Shown: positions 34,896 to 43,866, counted from the stretch's first letter. The stretch: DNA of 64,000 nucleotides from an uncultured Coriobacteriales bacterium (GCA_934646835.1 CAKUES010000003.1:84836-148835), one strand, 5' to 3'. The notes: generated from the letters alone by a model not told the origin. Numbers and translations are program-made.

Positions 34896-36422
34896 TTAGG
34901 CCTGCTTTTGGAGCATGCGGTTGAGGGCGTTGACGTAGGCCTTCGCGGAGGACACGGTGATGTCGCACTCGGAGCCGCGGCCGCTGTAGATGGTGCCGTC
35001 GGCTGCGGTGATGCGGATGGTGACCTCGCCCAGGGCGTCGATGCCGCGGGTCACGGACTGGACGGAGAACTCGTTGAGCTCACATTCGGCCTGGATGATC
35101 TTGTCGATTGCCTTGAAGAGCGCGTCGACGGGACCGGTGCCAAAGTCGCAGGCCGTGCGCTCGTTGCCAAACGGGTCGAGCAGGGTGACGGTGGCCGTCG
35201 GGGTGAGCGGTTGGCCGCAGCTGATCTGGGTGGACTTGAGCGTGTAGAGCGCATCCTCCTCGCGCGCCTGCTCGCCCATCAGGGAGTGCAGGTCCTCGTC
35301 GGTGACTTCCTTCTTGCGGTCTGCCAGGGCGAGGAATGCGGTGTGGATCTTCTCGAACTGCTCGCCGTCCTCGATCTCGTAGCCGAGCTCCTCGAGGCGC
35401 ATGCGCAGGGCAGCATGGCCGGAGCGAGCGGTCAGCACGATGCTGGAGCCTGCGGCGCCGACCATGGCGGGGTCGATGATCTCGTAGGTGGAGCGCTCCT
35501 TGATGACACCGTCTTGGTGGATGCCAGAGCTGTGGGCAAAGGCGTTGGAGCCGACGATAGCCTTGTTGGCCTGGACGGGCATGCCGGTGATGGAGCTCAC
35601 GAGGCGGCTAGCCTGCAGGAACTCGGAGCTGTTGATGTCGGTGTGGCAGCCCAGCTCCTTCTCGTGCATTTTGATGGCCATGACGATCTCCTCCATAGCG
35701 GTGTTGCCCGCGCGCTCGCCAAGGCCGTTGATGGTGCATTCGACCTGGGTCGCGCCGTTGCGCACGCCCTCGAGGGCCAGCGCCGTCGCGCAGCCGAGGT
35801 CGTTGTGGCAGTGGACGGAGATAGTGGCGTTCTCGATGCCCTTGACGTGATCGCACAGGTACTTGATGCGCTCGCCAAAATGCCACGGCATGTTGTAGCC
35901 GGTGGTGTCGGGGATGTTGACGACGGTGGCGCCGGTTGCGATGACGGCCTCGATCATCTTGGCCAAATCCTCGAAGGAGGCGCGACCTGCATCCTCGGCG
36001 TAGAACTCGACGTCTTCGACGTACTTGCGGGCGTGCTTGACGGCGGCAACGCCGCGCTCGATGGCCTCGTCGAGGCTCATGCCGCGGAACTTGTACTTGA
36101 GGTGCTCGGGGCTCACACCGATGCCGGTGTGGATGCGGGGGCGCGGGCAGTTTTTGAGCGCGTCGGCGCAGACGTCGATGTCCTTTTCGACGGCGCGGGT
36201 CAGGCCGCAGACGACGGCCTTGTCGCCGACGACTTCTGCGATCTGCTGGACGGACTTGAAGTCGCCAGGGGAGCTGACGGGAAAGCCAGCCTCGATGACG
36301 TCGACACCAAGGCGAAGCAGCTGGCGTGTGACGTTGAGCTTCTCCTGTGTGTTCATGGATGCGCCCGGGCTTTGCTCCCCGTCGCGCAGCGTGGTGTCGA
36401 AAATCTGGATCTTTCGAGACAT
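34896..36422 (-). CDS. leuA: 2-isopropylmalate synthase
   Basis: Condenses acetyl-CoA with 2-oxoisovalerate; first step and likely feedback point of leucine synthesis. 508 residues from the ATG at 36422 with GAGGAAG upstream. The TIM barrel opens IQIFDTTLRDGEQSPGASM (metal Asp/Arg). HCHNDLGCATALALEGVRNG carries the catalytic His and metal ligands, followed by the subdomain GIHQDGV. The C-terminal ~120 residues form the LeuA allosteric domain (VTRGIDALGEVTIRI..., GRGSECDITVSSAKAYVNALNR), so leucine inhibition is expected. First gene of the operon; no T-box or Leu-rich leader peptide was seen upstream. Confidence 0.96.
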   Translation of the reverse strand: MSRKIQIFDTTLRDGEQSPGASMNTQEKLNVTRQLLRLGVDVIEAGFPVSSPGDFKSVQQIAEVVGDKAVVCGLTRAVEKDIDVCADALKNCPRPRIHTGIGVSPEHLKYKFRGMSLDEAIERGVAAVKHARKYVEDVEFYAEDAGRASFEDLAKMIEAVIATGATVVNIPDTTGYNMPWHFGERIKYLCDHVKGIENATISVHCHNDLGCATALALEGVRNGATQVECTINGLGERAGNTAMEEIVMAIKMHEKELGCHTDINSSEFLQASRLVSSITGMPVQANKAIVGSNAFAHSSGIHQDGVIKERSTYEIIDPAMVGAAGSSIVLTARSGHAALRMRLEELGYEIEDGEQFEKIHTAFLALADRKKEVTDEDLHSLMGEQAREEDALYTLKSTQISCGQPLTPTATVTLLDPFGNERTACDFGTGPVDALFKAIDKIIQAECELNEFSVQSVTRGIDALGEVTIRITAADGTIYSGRGSECDITVSSAKAYVNALNRMLQKQA

Positions 36423-36623
36423 GGTGCTTCCTCTCAACTCGTGCTGTTGTTCGTTGTCAGGTCAAATGGGCTCACTTGGCAAATACTGTGCCGCGCTTGC
36501 CCGCTTTGGCATAGCAGCTGGTGTGGGCGTATTGGATTTCCTGTTGATGAGAATTCCGAGTACGTTGGTAGTCTAATGCCCAAAGTCGAGCCCTGAACTG
36601 GTTTTCTGCTATGTGATATGACT

Positions 36624-36642
36624 TATAATGCATAGCGTTATG
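36624..36642 (+). promoter_or_regulatory. -10 box TATAAT and start codon of a probable leaderless transcript
   Basis: TATAAT (36624-36629) is only 10 bp before the ATG at 36640. No Shine-Dalgarno is found before 36640 or before the in-frame ATG at 36628. Transcription from this box would start at or next to the ATG. No good -35 is seen. Confidence 0.45.
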
Positions 36643-37437
36643 AGCAGAGTAGATATCATCAAAAAGCAGCAGGACCTCAGCTACCTGAGCTGGGATGAGT
36701 CCGCGCGCCCAAGCGGCCTTGGTGGCCATACGCTCAAGGCACGCGAGGGAACGGGCGTGCATGCCGTCTTCTACAAGATCCCCACCATGCGCGGCTTCGA
36801 GCAAGACAAGGTCGCCTTCGCGCAGCTCATCTGCATGCGTCTCATGGACGTGCTTGGCTTTAAGCATCTTCCCTTCCAGCTGGTGAACGCCAGGATTGCC
36901 GATGGATCCTCGGTGTGGGTTGTGAAGAGCAAGAGCTATCGAGGAACCGGCGAGAGCGCCATCAATCTCGAGCAGTTCTGCAACTTGCGAGCTCGCCAGG
37001 GAGAGACTCCGCTCGAGCTGTGTGCGCGGCACGGTTGGGAGCGCCAAGTGGCTGAGTGCATGCTCGTGGACTACCTGACGGCGACGCGCGACAGGGACAT
37101 CAGCTGCTTCGACGTGATTCGCGGCGGCGACGGGAGCCTGCGTCTTGCGCCCATCCAACCGCGCGCCTTCTCGCTCGGCAACGCCTTCCCACTCGATATG
37201 TGGCGCCGTGACCCGGCCGTCGAGTTGGGAACCTCCAATTACATCGGCTCGCCCTCGCTCGAGGAGAACCTGCGCTTTGCAATCGACCAGCTCGGCGTGC
37301 TCGAACGCCCGCGCGGGCTGAAGAGGGCCTTGCTCGCCAACCTCGATGACGTGGGCCTGCCGCCGATCTTCTTGGAGGCGGCTTGGACGATCATCGACAC
37401 CCGATGGGAGCGCTATGCGAGCATTTGCGATCTATAA
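36640..37437 (+). CDS. HipA-like kinase-fold protein, metal-site residue apparently lost
   Basis: 265 residues. The layout resembles the core of HipA/CtkA-type Ser/Thr kinases: an N-terminal lobe (VFYKIPTMRG..., WVVKSKSY), then LVDYLTATRDRDISCFDV (~143-160), corresponding to the HipA catalytic loop (D-x-L-x-x-N/T-R-D-x-x). LAPIQPRAFSLG (~170-181) aligns with the usual LAPLFDxGxSL. The metal-binding Asp of that second motif is replaced, so the kinase may be inactive or altered. The next gene overlaps by 23 bp and carries a HipB-type HTH, making a toxin-antitoxin-like unit in toxin-first order. Assignment rests on motif spacing, not a close match. Confidence 0.55.
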   Translation: MSRVDIIKKQQDLSYLSWDESARPSGLGGHTLKAREGTGVHAVFYKIPTMRGFEQDKVAFAQLICMRLMDVLGFKHLPFQLVNARIADGSSVWVVKSKSYRGTGESAINLEQFCNLRARQGETPLELCARHGWERQVAECMLVDYLTATRDRDISCFDVIRGGDGSLRLAPIQPRAFSLGNAFPLDMWRRDPAVELGTSNYIGSPSLEENLRFAIDQLGVLERPRGLKRALLANLDDVGLPPIFLEAAWTIIDTRWERYASICDL

Positions 37438-37996
37438 TCCACTCGTGCGTGAGCGCGCGGCCTGCGCGTGGCTGCTCTACGAGCCCGGCAACGACACCTT
37501 CACCATCGAGTTCAAAGCCGATGTGCAGGCAGATGACCTGCCGCTCTCGCTCGCCTTACTGCGCGAACACGAGGGGACCTTCATCCCGGCATACCTTGCC
37601 CGCAACTGGGCGCTCTCGCGCATTCCGCCGCAAGAACGGGACAATATCGCCGATGTGCTCGCCGGCAACCGCTTGAGCGAGTACTACATCCCCGCGCTTT
37701 TGGTTGCAACGCAGGGGCGTTCTTCGCGCGATGACTTCTTGTTGGTGGAAGTCGATGCCGAACACTACCGCGATTGTAATCTCAACCTCGTCCTCGAGGC
37801 GCCAGCTGCTTTTGGCACGCTGCTCAGTCGAGCAAGGCGCGCAGCCGACCTTACCCAAGGTGAGCTCGCAGAGCGCTGTGGTGTGCAGCAGGCTGTTATC
37901 AGCCGCATCGAAGCCGGCAAGGCCAACCCCACGCTCGAGACCATGGAGCTGCTCGCCCGCGGCTGCGGTCGCGATCTCAAGGTGACCTTGGAGTAG
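37415..37996 (+). CDS. Xre/HipB-type HTH protein with extra N-terminal domain
   Basis: 193 residues from the ATG at 37415, inside the end of the kinase-like gene (23-bp overlap); the frame back to 37346 is not used. Residues ~1-130 form an unassigned domain (LPLSLALLREHEGTFIPAYL, RNWALSRIPPQERDNIADVL, ATQGRSSRDDFLLVEVD) that may correspond to the small N-subdomain normally found at the start of HipA, as in the split HipBST systems; this is inference. Residues ~136-190 are a classic HTH_3 (LTQGELAERCGVQQAVISRI, EAGKANPTLETMELLA). Likely the antitoxin/repressor of the pair. Confidence 0.65.
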   Translation: MRAFAIYNPLVRERAACAWLLYEPGNDTFTIEFKADVQADDLPLSLALLREHEGTFIPAYLARNWALSRIPPQERDNIADVLAGNRLSEYYIPALLVATQGRSSRDDFLLVEVDAEHYRDCNLNLVLEAPAAFGTLLSRARRAADLTQGELAERCGVQQAVISRIEAGKANPTLETMELLARGCGRDLKVTLE

Positions 37997-38033
37997 CTGA
38001 CGGCGCACGTGCTGCTCTCGTCGCGTGACACCG

Positions 38034-38072
38034 GCGTGACACACTTTGTGCCAGTGACATTGTGTATCACGC
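38034..38072 (+). repeat. Family A hairpin copy 5 (first of an inverted pair)
   Basis: GCGTGACACAC...GTGTATCACGC arms with the core GTGCCAGTGACA forward, 38 bp past the HTH gene. Confidence 0.85.
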
Positions 38073-38102
38073 CGTAGGCCCACTGGATAAGGCGGGGTTT
38101 CC

Positions 38103-38140
38103 GCGTTATACACAATGTCACTGGCACAAAGTGTGTCACG
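38103..38140 (-). repeat. Family A hairpin copy 6 (second of the pair)
   Basis: Core inverted (TGTCACTGGCAC); left arm GTTATACACA against TGTGTCACG. The 30-bp spacer to copy 5 (GCCGTAGGCCCACTGG...) is similar in pattern to the copy 3/4 spacer. Confidence 0.85.
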
Positions 38141-38229
38141 AACGCCCCTTTCCCACAATTCCTGCACATTTAATGGTTTAATAGCCTAATCAGATAAACG
38201 GTGAATCTGGGAATAAGGGAGTAACAACC

Positions 38230-39654
38230 ATGTCTACAGAAGAGAACGTAACGGCAGGCGCGGAAAAGCCGCGCGAGCAGTTCAGCTCGCGTCTTGGCTT
38301 CTTGCTGATCAGCGCGGGCTGCGCAGTCGGTCTGGGTAACATCTGGCGCTTCCCCTACATCACGGGCGAGTACGGCGGTGCCGCCTTTGTCGTCATCTAC
38401 CTCATCTTCTTGGCAGTGTTCTCCCTGCCCATCCTCATCTTCGAGTTCACGAGCGGACGCGGCAGTCGCAAGGGCATCGCACGCAGCTTCGACGTGCTCG
38501 AACCTGCCGGCAGCAAGTGGCATCGCGCCAAGTGGCTCGGCATCGTGGGTAGCTACCTGCTGATGATGTTTTACGCGACGGTCGCCGGCTGGATGCTCGC
38601 CTTCACGGTCAAGAGCGCGACCGGCACCTTTACCGGCCTTGACTCCGATGGCGTGGCCGGTGTCTTTGGAGCCATGCTCTCCAACCCGACGGAGATGATT
38701 GGCTACCTGCTCGTGGTTGTCATCATCGGCACGGTGGTTTGCTCCTTTGGCCTGCAAAAAGGCATTGAGCGCGTCACCAAGGTCATGATGACGGGGCTTT
38801 TCGTCCTGCTGCTCGTGCTCGTTATCCGCGCTGTCACGCTGCCGGGTGCGGCCGAGGGCCTGAGCTTCTACCTCATGCCGGACTTTGGCAAGCTCTTTGC
38901 CAACGGCCCGACGGGCTTTACCAACGCCGTCTTTGCGGCGATGGGCCAGGCGTTTTTCACCTTGGGCGTCGGCGTCGGTTCCATGAGCATCTTCGGCTCT
39001 TACATGGACGACAGGCGCTCCATCACCGGTGAGAGCGTGCGCATCGCCGGTCTGGACACGGTGGTTGCCATCATGGCGGGCCTCATCATCTTCCCGGCCT
39101 GCTTCGCCTTTGGCGTCGAGCCCGGCAGCGGCCCTGCACTCGTCTTCATCACCCTGCCGAGCGTCTTCGAGCAGATGCCCGGCGGACAGCTGTGGTCCAC
39201 GCTGTTCTTCCTCTTCATGAGCTTTGCGGCGCTGTCCACCATCATCACCGTGTTCGAGAACATCATGGCGTTCTCCATCGACCAGTGGGGCGTCGAGCGC
39301 AAGAAGGCCTGCCTGGTCAACGGCATCCTGCTCTTCTTCCTGGGCCTGCCCTGCCTGCTCGGCTTCAACGTGCTCGCGGACTTCACCGTCCCCGGCATCG
39401 GCGATATCCAGGCACTCGAGGACTTCATCCTCTCTAACAACATCCTGTCCATCGGCGCGCTGGTCTTCCTGTTCTTCTGCGTCTCCAAGAAGGGCTGGGG
39501 ATGGGATAACTTCATCAAGGAGGTCGACAAGGGCGAGGGCATGAAGTTCCCCAACTGGGCGCGCGGCTACGTCACCTACGTACTCCCGATCCTCATCGTC
39601 ATCGTTTGGGTCGGCGGTTGGATCCCCGTCATCCAAACCTGGATGGGTATGTAG
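38230..39654 (+). CDS. Sodium-dependent transporter, SNF/NSS family
   Basis: Na+-coupled amino-acid-type symporter of the LeuT fold. 474 residues with about 11-12 hydrophobic segments. The unwound TM1 sodium/substrate site is clear in LISAGCAVGLGNIWRFPYIT (~26-45), with GGAAFVVIYLIFL as TM2; the TM6 region is GQAFFTLGVGVGSMSIFGSY (~239-258), and TM8 carries the FAALSTIITVFEN segment. The bacterial 11-TM members transport hydrophobic amino acids, tyrosine or tryptophan; the substrate here is not predictable. GGGAG lies upstream of the ATG. Monocistronic between repeat pairs. Confidence 0.92.
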   Translation: MSTEENVTAGAEKPREQFSSRLGFLLISAGCAVGLGNIWRFPYITGEYGGAAFVVIYLIFLAVFSLPILIFEFTSGRGSRKGIARSFDVLEPAGSKWHRAKWLGIVGSYLLMMFYATVAGWMLAFTVKSATGTFTGLDSDGVAGVFGAMLSNPTEMIGYLLVVVIIGTVVCSFGLQKGIERVTKVMMTGLFVLLLVLVIRAVTLPGAAEGLSFYLMPDFGKLFANGPTGFTNAVFAAMGQAFFTLGVGVGSMSIFGSYMDDRRSITGESVRIAGLDTVVAIMAGLIIFPACFAFGVEPGSGPALVFITLPSVFEQMPGGQLWSTLFFLFMSFAALSTIITVFENIMAFSIDQWGVERKKACLVNGILLFFLGLPCLLGFNVLADFTVPGIGDIQALEDFILSNNILSIGALVFLFFCVSKKGWGWDNFIKEVDKGEGMKFPNWARGYVTYVLPILIVIVWVGGWIPVIQTWMGM

Positions 39655-39690
39655 CCGAATATCGGCGTGCTTCTATCGCTCGATTGCTAA

Positions 39691-39742
39691 CCCCTGCTCG
39701 TGACACCATTTGTACCAGTGACATTTGGTATCACGGCAGGGG
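39691..39742 (+). repeat. Family A hairpin copy 7 (covarying arms)
   Basis: Core GTACCAGTGACA forward. Arms have changed to GTGACACCA / TGGTATCAC, with an added outer stem CCCCTGC / GCAGGGG. First of an inverted pair that encloses a family C hairpin. Confidence 0.85.
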
Positions 39743-39776
39743 TTTGTCGTGTCTTGGGGGAGCTGTTTTTCTCATT

Positions 39777-39856
39777 GCTCGAACGAAACTGGCCAGGTCA
39801 AATCCGCTCAACGCCTTTGGCTTGAACGGATTTGACCTGGCCAGTTTCGTTCGAGC
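39777..39856 (+). repeat. Family C hairpin copy 2
   Basis: 35-bp arms (39777-39811, 39822-39856; one mismatch) around the 10-nt loop CGCCTTTGGC. The outer arm GCTCGAACGAAACTGG differs from the other copies but is still fully complementary. Nested between family A copies 7 and 8. Confidence 0.93.
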
Positions 39857-39869
39857 AGCTTGACTTGGG

Positions 39870-39907
39870 CATGACACCTTTTGTCACTGGTACACATGGT
39901 GTCATGG
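39870..39907 (-). repeat. Family A hairpin copy 8
   Basis: Core inverted (TGTCACTGGTAC); arms CATGACACC / GGTGTCATG. Closes the copy 7 - family C - copy 8 composite before pstS. Confidence 0.85.
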
Positions 39908-40056
39908 GGATGCGCCTTCACCCATCCCCCCACTTTACAATCCCATGACACAAGCTACGCGAGGTGCTGACACTCCCCTTTCTTTCCCTTTACAACCGAG
40001 CGCTTTACTAATTGCAGCCCAGAAAACGGGAGTATAGAGGAAACGAAAGGAAACCC

Positions 40057-40923
40057 ATGAAACGCAAGTCTATCGTCAAGGCCGCAATCGCCACCGCTGC
40101 TGCAGCGGTCTTGGCGTTCTCTCTAGCCGGCTGCGGCAACTCCGACCAGAAGGCAAGCACCGACAACAACTCTGGCGCAAGCTCCGAGCTCTCTGGAACC
40201 ATCTCCACCAACGGCTCCACATCCATGGAGAAGGTCATCGGCTCGCTTTCCGAGGCCTTCATGAGCGAGAACAGCGGCGTTACCATCACCTATGACGCAA
40301 CGGGCTCTGGTACCGGCGTCGAGAGTGCAAAGAACGGCTCCGCCGATATCGGACTGGCAAGCCGCGGCCTCAAGGAAGAGGAGACCGGCCTGACCACCAA
40401 GACCGTTGCCTTGGACGGTATCGCGATCGTCGTCAACTCCAAGTGCGGCGTCGACAACCTCACCGTCAAGCAGGTTGCCCAGATCTTCGAGGGCAAGATC
40501 AAGAACTGGAAGGAAGTCGGCGGCAGCGACCTGGAGATCTCTTGCGTCGGCCGTGAGAATGGCTCCGGCACCCGCGACGGCTTCGAGTCCATCACCGAGA
40601 CCGAGGGTAAGTGCAAGCTCGCCCAGGAGCTGACCTCCACCGGCGCTGTCATCACCGCAGTCGGCAGCTCCGAGAACGCCATCGGCTACGCTTCCCTCTC
40701 TGCGGTCGAGGGCCAGGATGCCGTCAAGGCGCTGACCATCAACGGCGTCAAGTGCTCCGAGGAAACCGTCCAAGACGGCAGCTATGTCATCCAGCGCCCC
40801 TTCAACTTCGTCTTCAAGGACGGCGCTCAGCTCTCCGCCCAGACTCAGGCATTCGTTGACTTCGCTACCAACAAGGATGCCGACCAGCTCATCCGCGACG
40901 CTGGTGCTGTGCCCCTGGCATAG
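40057..40923 (+). CDS. pstS: Phosphate-binding lipoprotein of the Pst ABC transporter
   Basis: High-affinity phosphate receptor, lipid-anchored outside the membrane. 288 residues from the ATG at 40057, with GAAAGG upstream. The signal peptide ends in the lipobox SLAGC (Cys27). Phosphate-site motifs STNGSTSMEKV (~51-61), ATGSGTGVESAKNGSADIGLASR and RENGSGTRDGFE are present. The gene is separated from pstCAB by a strong terminator, allowing excess binding protein. No Pho-box-like direct repeats were recognised upstream. Confidence 0.95.
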   Translation: MKRKSIVKAAIATAAAAVLAFSLAGCGNSDQKASTDNNSGASSELSGTISTNGSTSMEKVIGSLSEAFMSENSGVTITYDATGSGTGVESAKNGSADIGLASRGLKEEETGLTTKTVALDGIAIVVNSKCGVDNLTVKQVAQIFEGKIKNWKEVGGSDLEISCVGRENGSGTRDGFESITETEGKCKLAQELTSTGAVITAVGSSENAIGYASLSAVEGQDAVKALTINGVKCSEETVQDGSYVIQRPFNFVFKDGAQLSAQTQAFVDFATNKDADQLIRDAGAVPLA

Positions 40924-40945
40924 GCAATAGCGCTCGCCAACTCTG

Positions 40946-40986
40946 CGCCGCGTGCTCGCTTCTCCCTCGAGCACGCGGCGTTTTTT
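40946..40986 (+). terminator. Rho-independent terminator between pstS and pstC
   Basis: A perfect 13-bp stem CGCCGCGTGCTCG / CGAGCACGCGGCG with a 9-nt loop and six T. This would let most pstS transcripts stop before the permease genes. Confidence 0.95.
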
Positions 40987-41006
40987 AAATTCCTGCGCGG
41001 CGGTAG

Positions 41007-41091
41007 CAGGTCAACGGTTTAGTCAGGCTGATTTGTTGACCATGCTGCTGCAGCATGGTCAACAAATCAGTCTGACTAAACCGTTGACCTG
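41007..41091. repeat. Family B long hairpin copy 3 (covarying arms)
   Basis: 41-bp arms (one mismatch) with only three bases at the centre. The inner part GATTTGTTGACC is shared with copies 1 and 2; the outer part CAGGTCAACGGTTTAGTCAG is different yet complementary. Between the pstS terminator and pstC. Confidence 0.92.
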
Positions 41092-41150
41092 GCTGCTCCG
41101 TCAATCTCCTCTCCCCATCCCCTTCAACTAACCTGAAAGGAGCGTTCCAC

Positions 41151-42017
41151 TTGAAAGCCAAGGTCAAGCCCATGGAGACGGTGTTTCACGGGATCTTCCT
41201 CGTGTGCGGTCTGCTCTCCGTGGCCTTCGTGGCAGGCATCACGATCTACCTTGTGATCTCCGGTCTGCCCGCCATCGCCAAGGTCGGACCCATCGAGTTT
41301 CTCTCCGGCCAGATCTGGAACCCCAGCAACGACCAGTACGGCATCCTGCCCTTCATCCTGACGAGCGTTTACGGCACCATCGGCGCCTTGATACTCGGCC
41401 TGCCTGCCGGTCTGTTCACGGCGATGTACCTCTCCAAGTACTCCGGCAAGAAGTCCGGCCGCATCATCCGCAGCGCTGTCGAGCTGCTTGCCGGCATTCC
41501 GTCTGTCGTCTACGGCCTTGTCGGCATGATTGTCATCGTGCCGGCCATCCAGGCGGCCTTCGGGTTGTCTTCCGGTGCGACCCTGCTCGCCGCCATCCTC
41601 GTCTTGGCTGTCATGATCCTCCCCTATGTGATCAACGTGTCCACCACCGCGCTCGACGCGGTTCCCAAGGAGTACGAGGAAGGCTCTCTGGCCCTTGGCG
41701 CAACCAAGACCGAGACCTACTTCCGCGTCTCGATGCGCGCTGCCAAAAGCGGTATCGCAACTGCGATCATCCAGGGCGTCGGCCGCGCGCTCGGCGAGGC
41801 CATGGCGATCATCATGGTCGCCGGCAACGTCGCCAACATGCCCGGGCTGTTTACCTCCGTGCGCTTCCTCACCACGGCAATCGTCTCCGAGATGTCCTAT
41901 GCCGCCTACGGCAGCCTGCATCGCGAGGCTCTGTTCTCCATCGGCTTGGTGCTCTTCGTCTTCATCATCCTGGTGAACGTGGTGCTCAACCTCGTCGTGC
42001 GCAGAAAGGACAAGTAA
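41151..42017 (+). CDS. pstC: Phosphate ABC transporter permease PstC
   Basis: Membrane subunit of the phosphate importer. 288 residues with six predicted TM segments and the EAA-type loop ALGATKTETYFRVSMRAAKSG (~182-202). The TTG at 41151 is the start, because GAAAGGAG lies at the correct distance and no better codon follows. pstA begins with the next base after the stop codon, so the two permeases are translated together. Confidence 0.94.
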   Translation: MKAKVKPMETVFHGIFLVCGLLSVAFVAGITIYLVISGLPAIAKVGPIEFLSGQIWNPSNDQYGILPFILTSVYGTIGALILGLPAGLFTAMYLSKYSGKKSGRIIRSAVELLAGIPSVVYGLVGMIVIVPAIQAAFGLSSGATLLAAILVLAVMILPYVINVSTTALDAVPKEYEEGSLALGATKTETYFRVSMRAAKSGIATAIIQGVGRALGEAMAIIMVAGNVANMPGLFTSVRFLTTAIVSEMSYAAYGSLHREALFSIGLVLFVFIILVNVVLNLVVRRKDK

Positions 42018-42875
42018 ATGCAGACAACCATCACCACCTCTCGCCGCATCAAGGACAACATCCTGCGCTACGCGGTCTACGCCAGCGCCGGCCTCGTCTG
42101 CATCATCTTGCTCGCGCTGATCGGCTTCATCTTCTACAAGGGCCTGCCCGGTATCACAAGCGAGTTCCTCTCCACCCAGTCGAGCTACGTTCACGACACC
42201 ATCGGCATCCTGCCCAACATCCTAAACACCCTCTACATCATCCTCGTCGCCATGGTCATCGTGGTCCCGCTGGGCGTGTGCGCGGCGGTCTACCTTAACG
42301 AGTACGCCAGCAACAAGAAGGTCGTGCGCGCAATCGGCTTCGCGGTCGAGACCCTCACCGGCATCCCGTCGGTCCTCTTCGGCCTCGTTGGCATGCTCTT
42401 CTTCATCCAGATGCTCGGCCTCAAGGCGGGTGTCCTCGCCGGCGGCTTGACCCTCGTGGTCATGGTCTTGCCGACCATCATCTCCAACACGCTCGAGAGC
42501 CTCAAGACCGTACCCGATGCCTACCGCGAGGGCGCCCTTGCCCTCGGCAGCGGCAAGTGGCACATGATCCGCACCGTGGTGCTGCCCAGCGCCATCGAGG
42601 GCATTGTCACCGGCTGCATCCTCGCCATCGGCCGCATCGTCGGCGAGTCCGCCGCCCTGCTCTACACCGCGGGCTTCGGTCTGATCCTCAACAGCTTCAT
42701 GACCGCACTGCAGTCCTCCTCCGCAACGCTCACCGTTGCCCTCTACGTCTACGCGACCGAGCGCGGTGAGATCAACGTGGCGTTTTCCGTCGCGACGATC
42801 CTCATGATCATCACCCTGCTGCTCAACCTCGCAGCGAACTTCTCTGCATCCAAGCTCAAGAAAAACAAGGAGTAA
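42018..42875 (+). CDS. pstA: Phosphate ABC transporter permease PstA
   Basis: Second membrane subunit of the importer. 285 residues, six TM segments, with the cytoplasmic EAA loop ALALGSGKWHMIRTVVLPSA (~172-191). It begins directly after the pstC stop and ends three bases before pstB. Confidence 0.94.
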   Translation: MQTTITTSRRIKDNILRYAVYASAGLVCIILLALIGFIFYKGLPGITSEFLSTQSSYVHDTIGILPNILNTLYIILVAMVIVVPLGVCAAVYLNEYASNKKVVRAIGFAVETLTGIPSVLFGLVGMLFFIQMLGLKAGVLAGGLTLVVMVLPTIISNTLESLKTVPDAYREGALALGSGKWHMIRTVVLPSAIEGIVTGCILAIGRIVGESAALLYTAGFGLILNSFMTALQSSSATLTVALYVYATERGEINVAFSVATILMIITLLLNLAANFSASKLKKNKE

Positions 42876-42878
42876 GAA

Positions 42879-43631
42879 TTGAACGCCTTCGAGATAGAGA
42901 AACTCAACCTCTGGTACGGCAGCCACCATGCGCTGCTCGACATCGACATCGACATCCCCTGCAACCAGGTCACCGCGCTTATCGGCCCCTCCGGCTGCGG
43001 TAAGTCGACCTTCCTCAAGACGCTCAACCGCATGCAGGACCTCGTTGAGGGCGTGCGTATCGAGGGCAAGGTGATGTTTGGCGAGCAAGACATCTACTCC
43101 CCCAAGACCGATGTCACCGAGTTGCGCAAGAACGTGGGTATGGTCTTCCAGAAGGCCAACCCCTTCCCCATGAGCATCTACGACAACGTCGCCTACGGCC
43201 CCAGGGTCCACGGCGTTAAGAAGAAGGCCGAGCTCGATCAGATCGTGCAAGAGGCGCTTGAGGGTGCCGCCCTGTGGAACGAGGTCAAGGACCGTCTGGG
43301 CAAGAGCGCTTTGGGCCTGTCCGGCGGCCAGCAACAGCGCCTGTGCATTGCGCGCGCTCTGGCCGTCAAGCCCCAGGTGTTGTTGATGGACGAGTCCACC
43401 TCCGCACTCGACCCCATCTCTACCGGTCAGATCGAGGAGCTCGTCGGCGAGCTCAAGCGCGACTACACCGTCGCCATGGTCACCCATAACATGCAGCAGG
43501 CGGTGCGTGTGAGCGATTGCGCCGCCTTCTTCCTGATGGGTGAGCTGGTCGAGTTCGCGCCGACCCAGCGCCTCTTCAACTCGCCCAAGGACCTGCGTAC
43601 TGCCGATTACGTGTCCGGCAGGTTCGGCTAG
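42879..43631 (+). CDS. pstB: Phosphate ABC transporter ATPase PstB
   Basis: ATP-hydrolysing subunit of the phosphate importer. 250 residues: Walker [14 protein letters not shown] (~36-48), PstB-typical NRMQDLV, signature [14 protein letters not shown] (~147-160), Walker [14 protein letters not shown] (~167-179) and the switch His in [12 protein letters not shown] start at 42879 with AAGGAG upstream. No phoU or PhoR/PhoB genes follow, unlike many pst operons. Confidence 0.96.
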   Translation: MNAFEIEKLNLWYGSHHALLDIDIDIPCNQVTALIGPSGCGKSTFLKTLNRMQDLVEGVRIEGKVMFGEQDIYSPKTDVTELRKNVGMVFQKANPFPMSIYDNVAYGPRVHGVKKKAELDQIVQEALEGAALWNEVKDRLGKSALGLSGGQQQRLCIARALAVKPQVLLMDESTSALDPISTGQIEELVGELKRDYTVAMVTHNMQQAVRVSDCAAFFLMGELVEFAPTQRLFNSPKDLRTADYVSGRFG

Positions 43632-43701
43632 GGGCTGTTGGGGCCGGTGGCCATTGTGCGCTGGCGACAAAGTGACCACCGGTAATCGCATGAAGCTTGA
43701 T

Positions 43702-43728
43702 GAGGAGGGCAGCGTCCCTCCTCTTTTT
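43702..43728 (+). terminator. Rho-independent terminator after pstB
   Basis: GAGGAGGG / CCCTCCTC stem followed by TTTTT. Confidence 0.85.
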
Positions 43729-43866
43729 GCGTCTTGAGACTTTGCGAAACCTTTACCTGCTCTCCTCCTGTTGTTCACACACGCGCAGTTAAATGGAAGT
43801 GGTTTAGAAGAATCGAAACGGTGCTGCGGCGCACGGGGCGTCGCAAAGAAGAAAGCAGGTGCCAAT

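Noticed and set aside
36423..36620. T-box or leucine attenuator leader before leuA
   Set aside because: No T-box consensus, no Leu-rich leader peptide and no alternative terminator hairpin were found on the minus strand.
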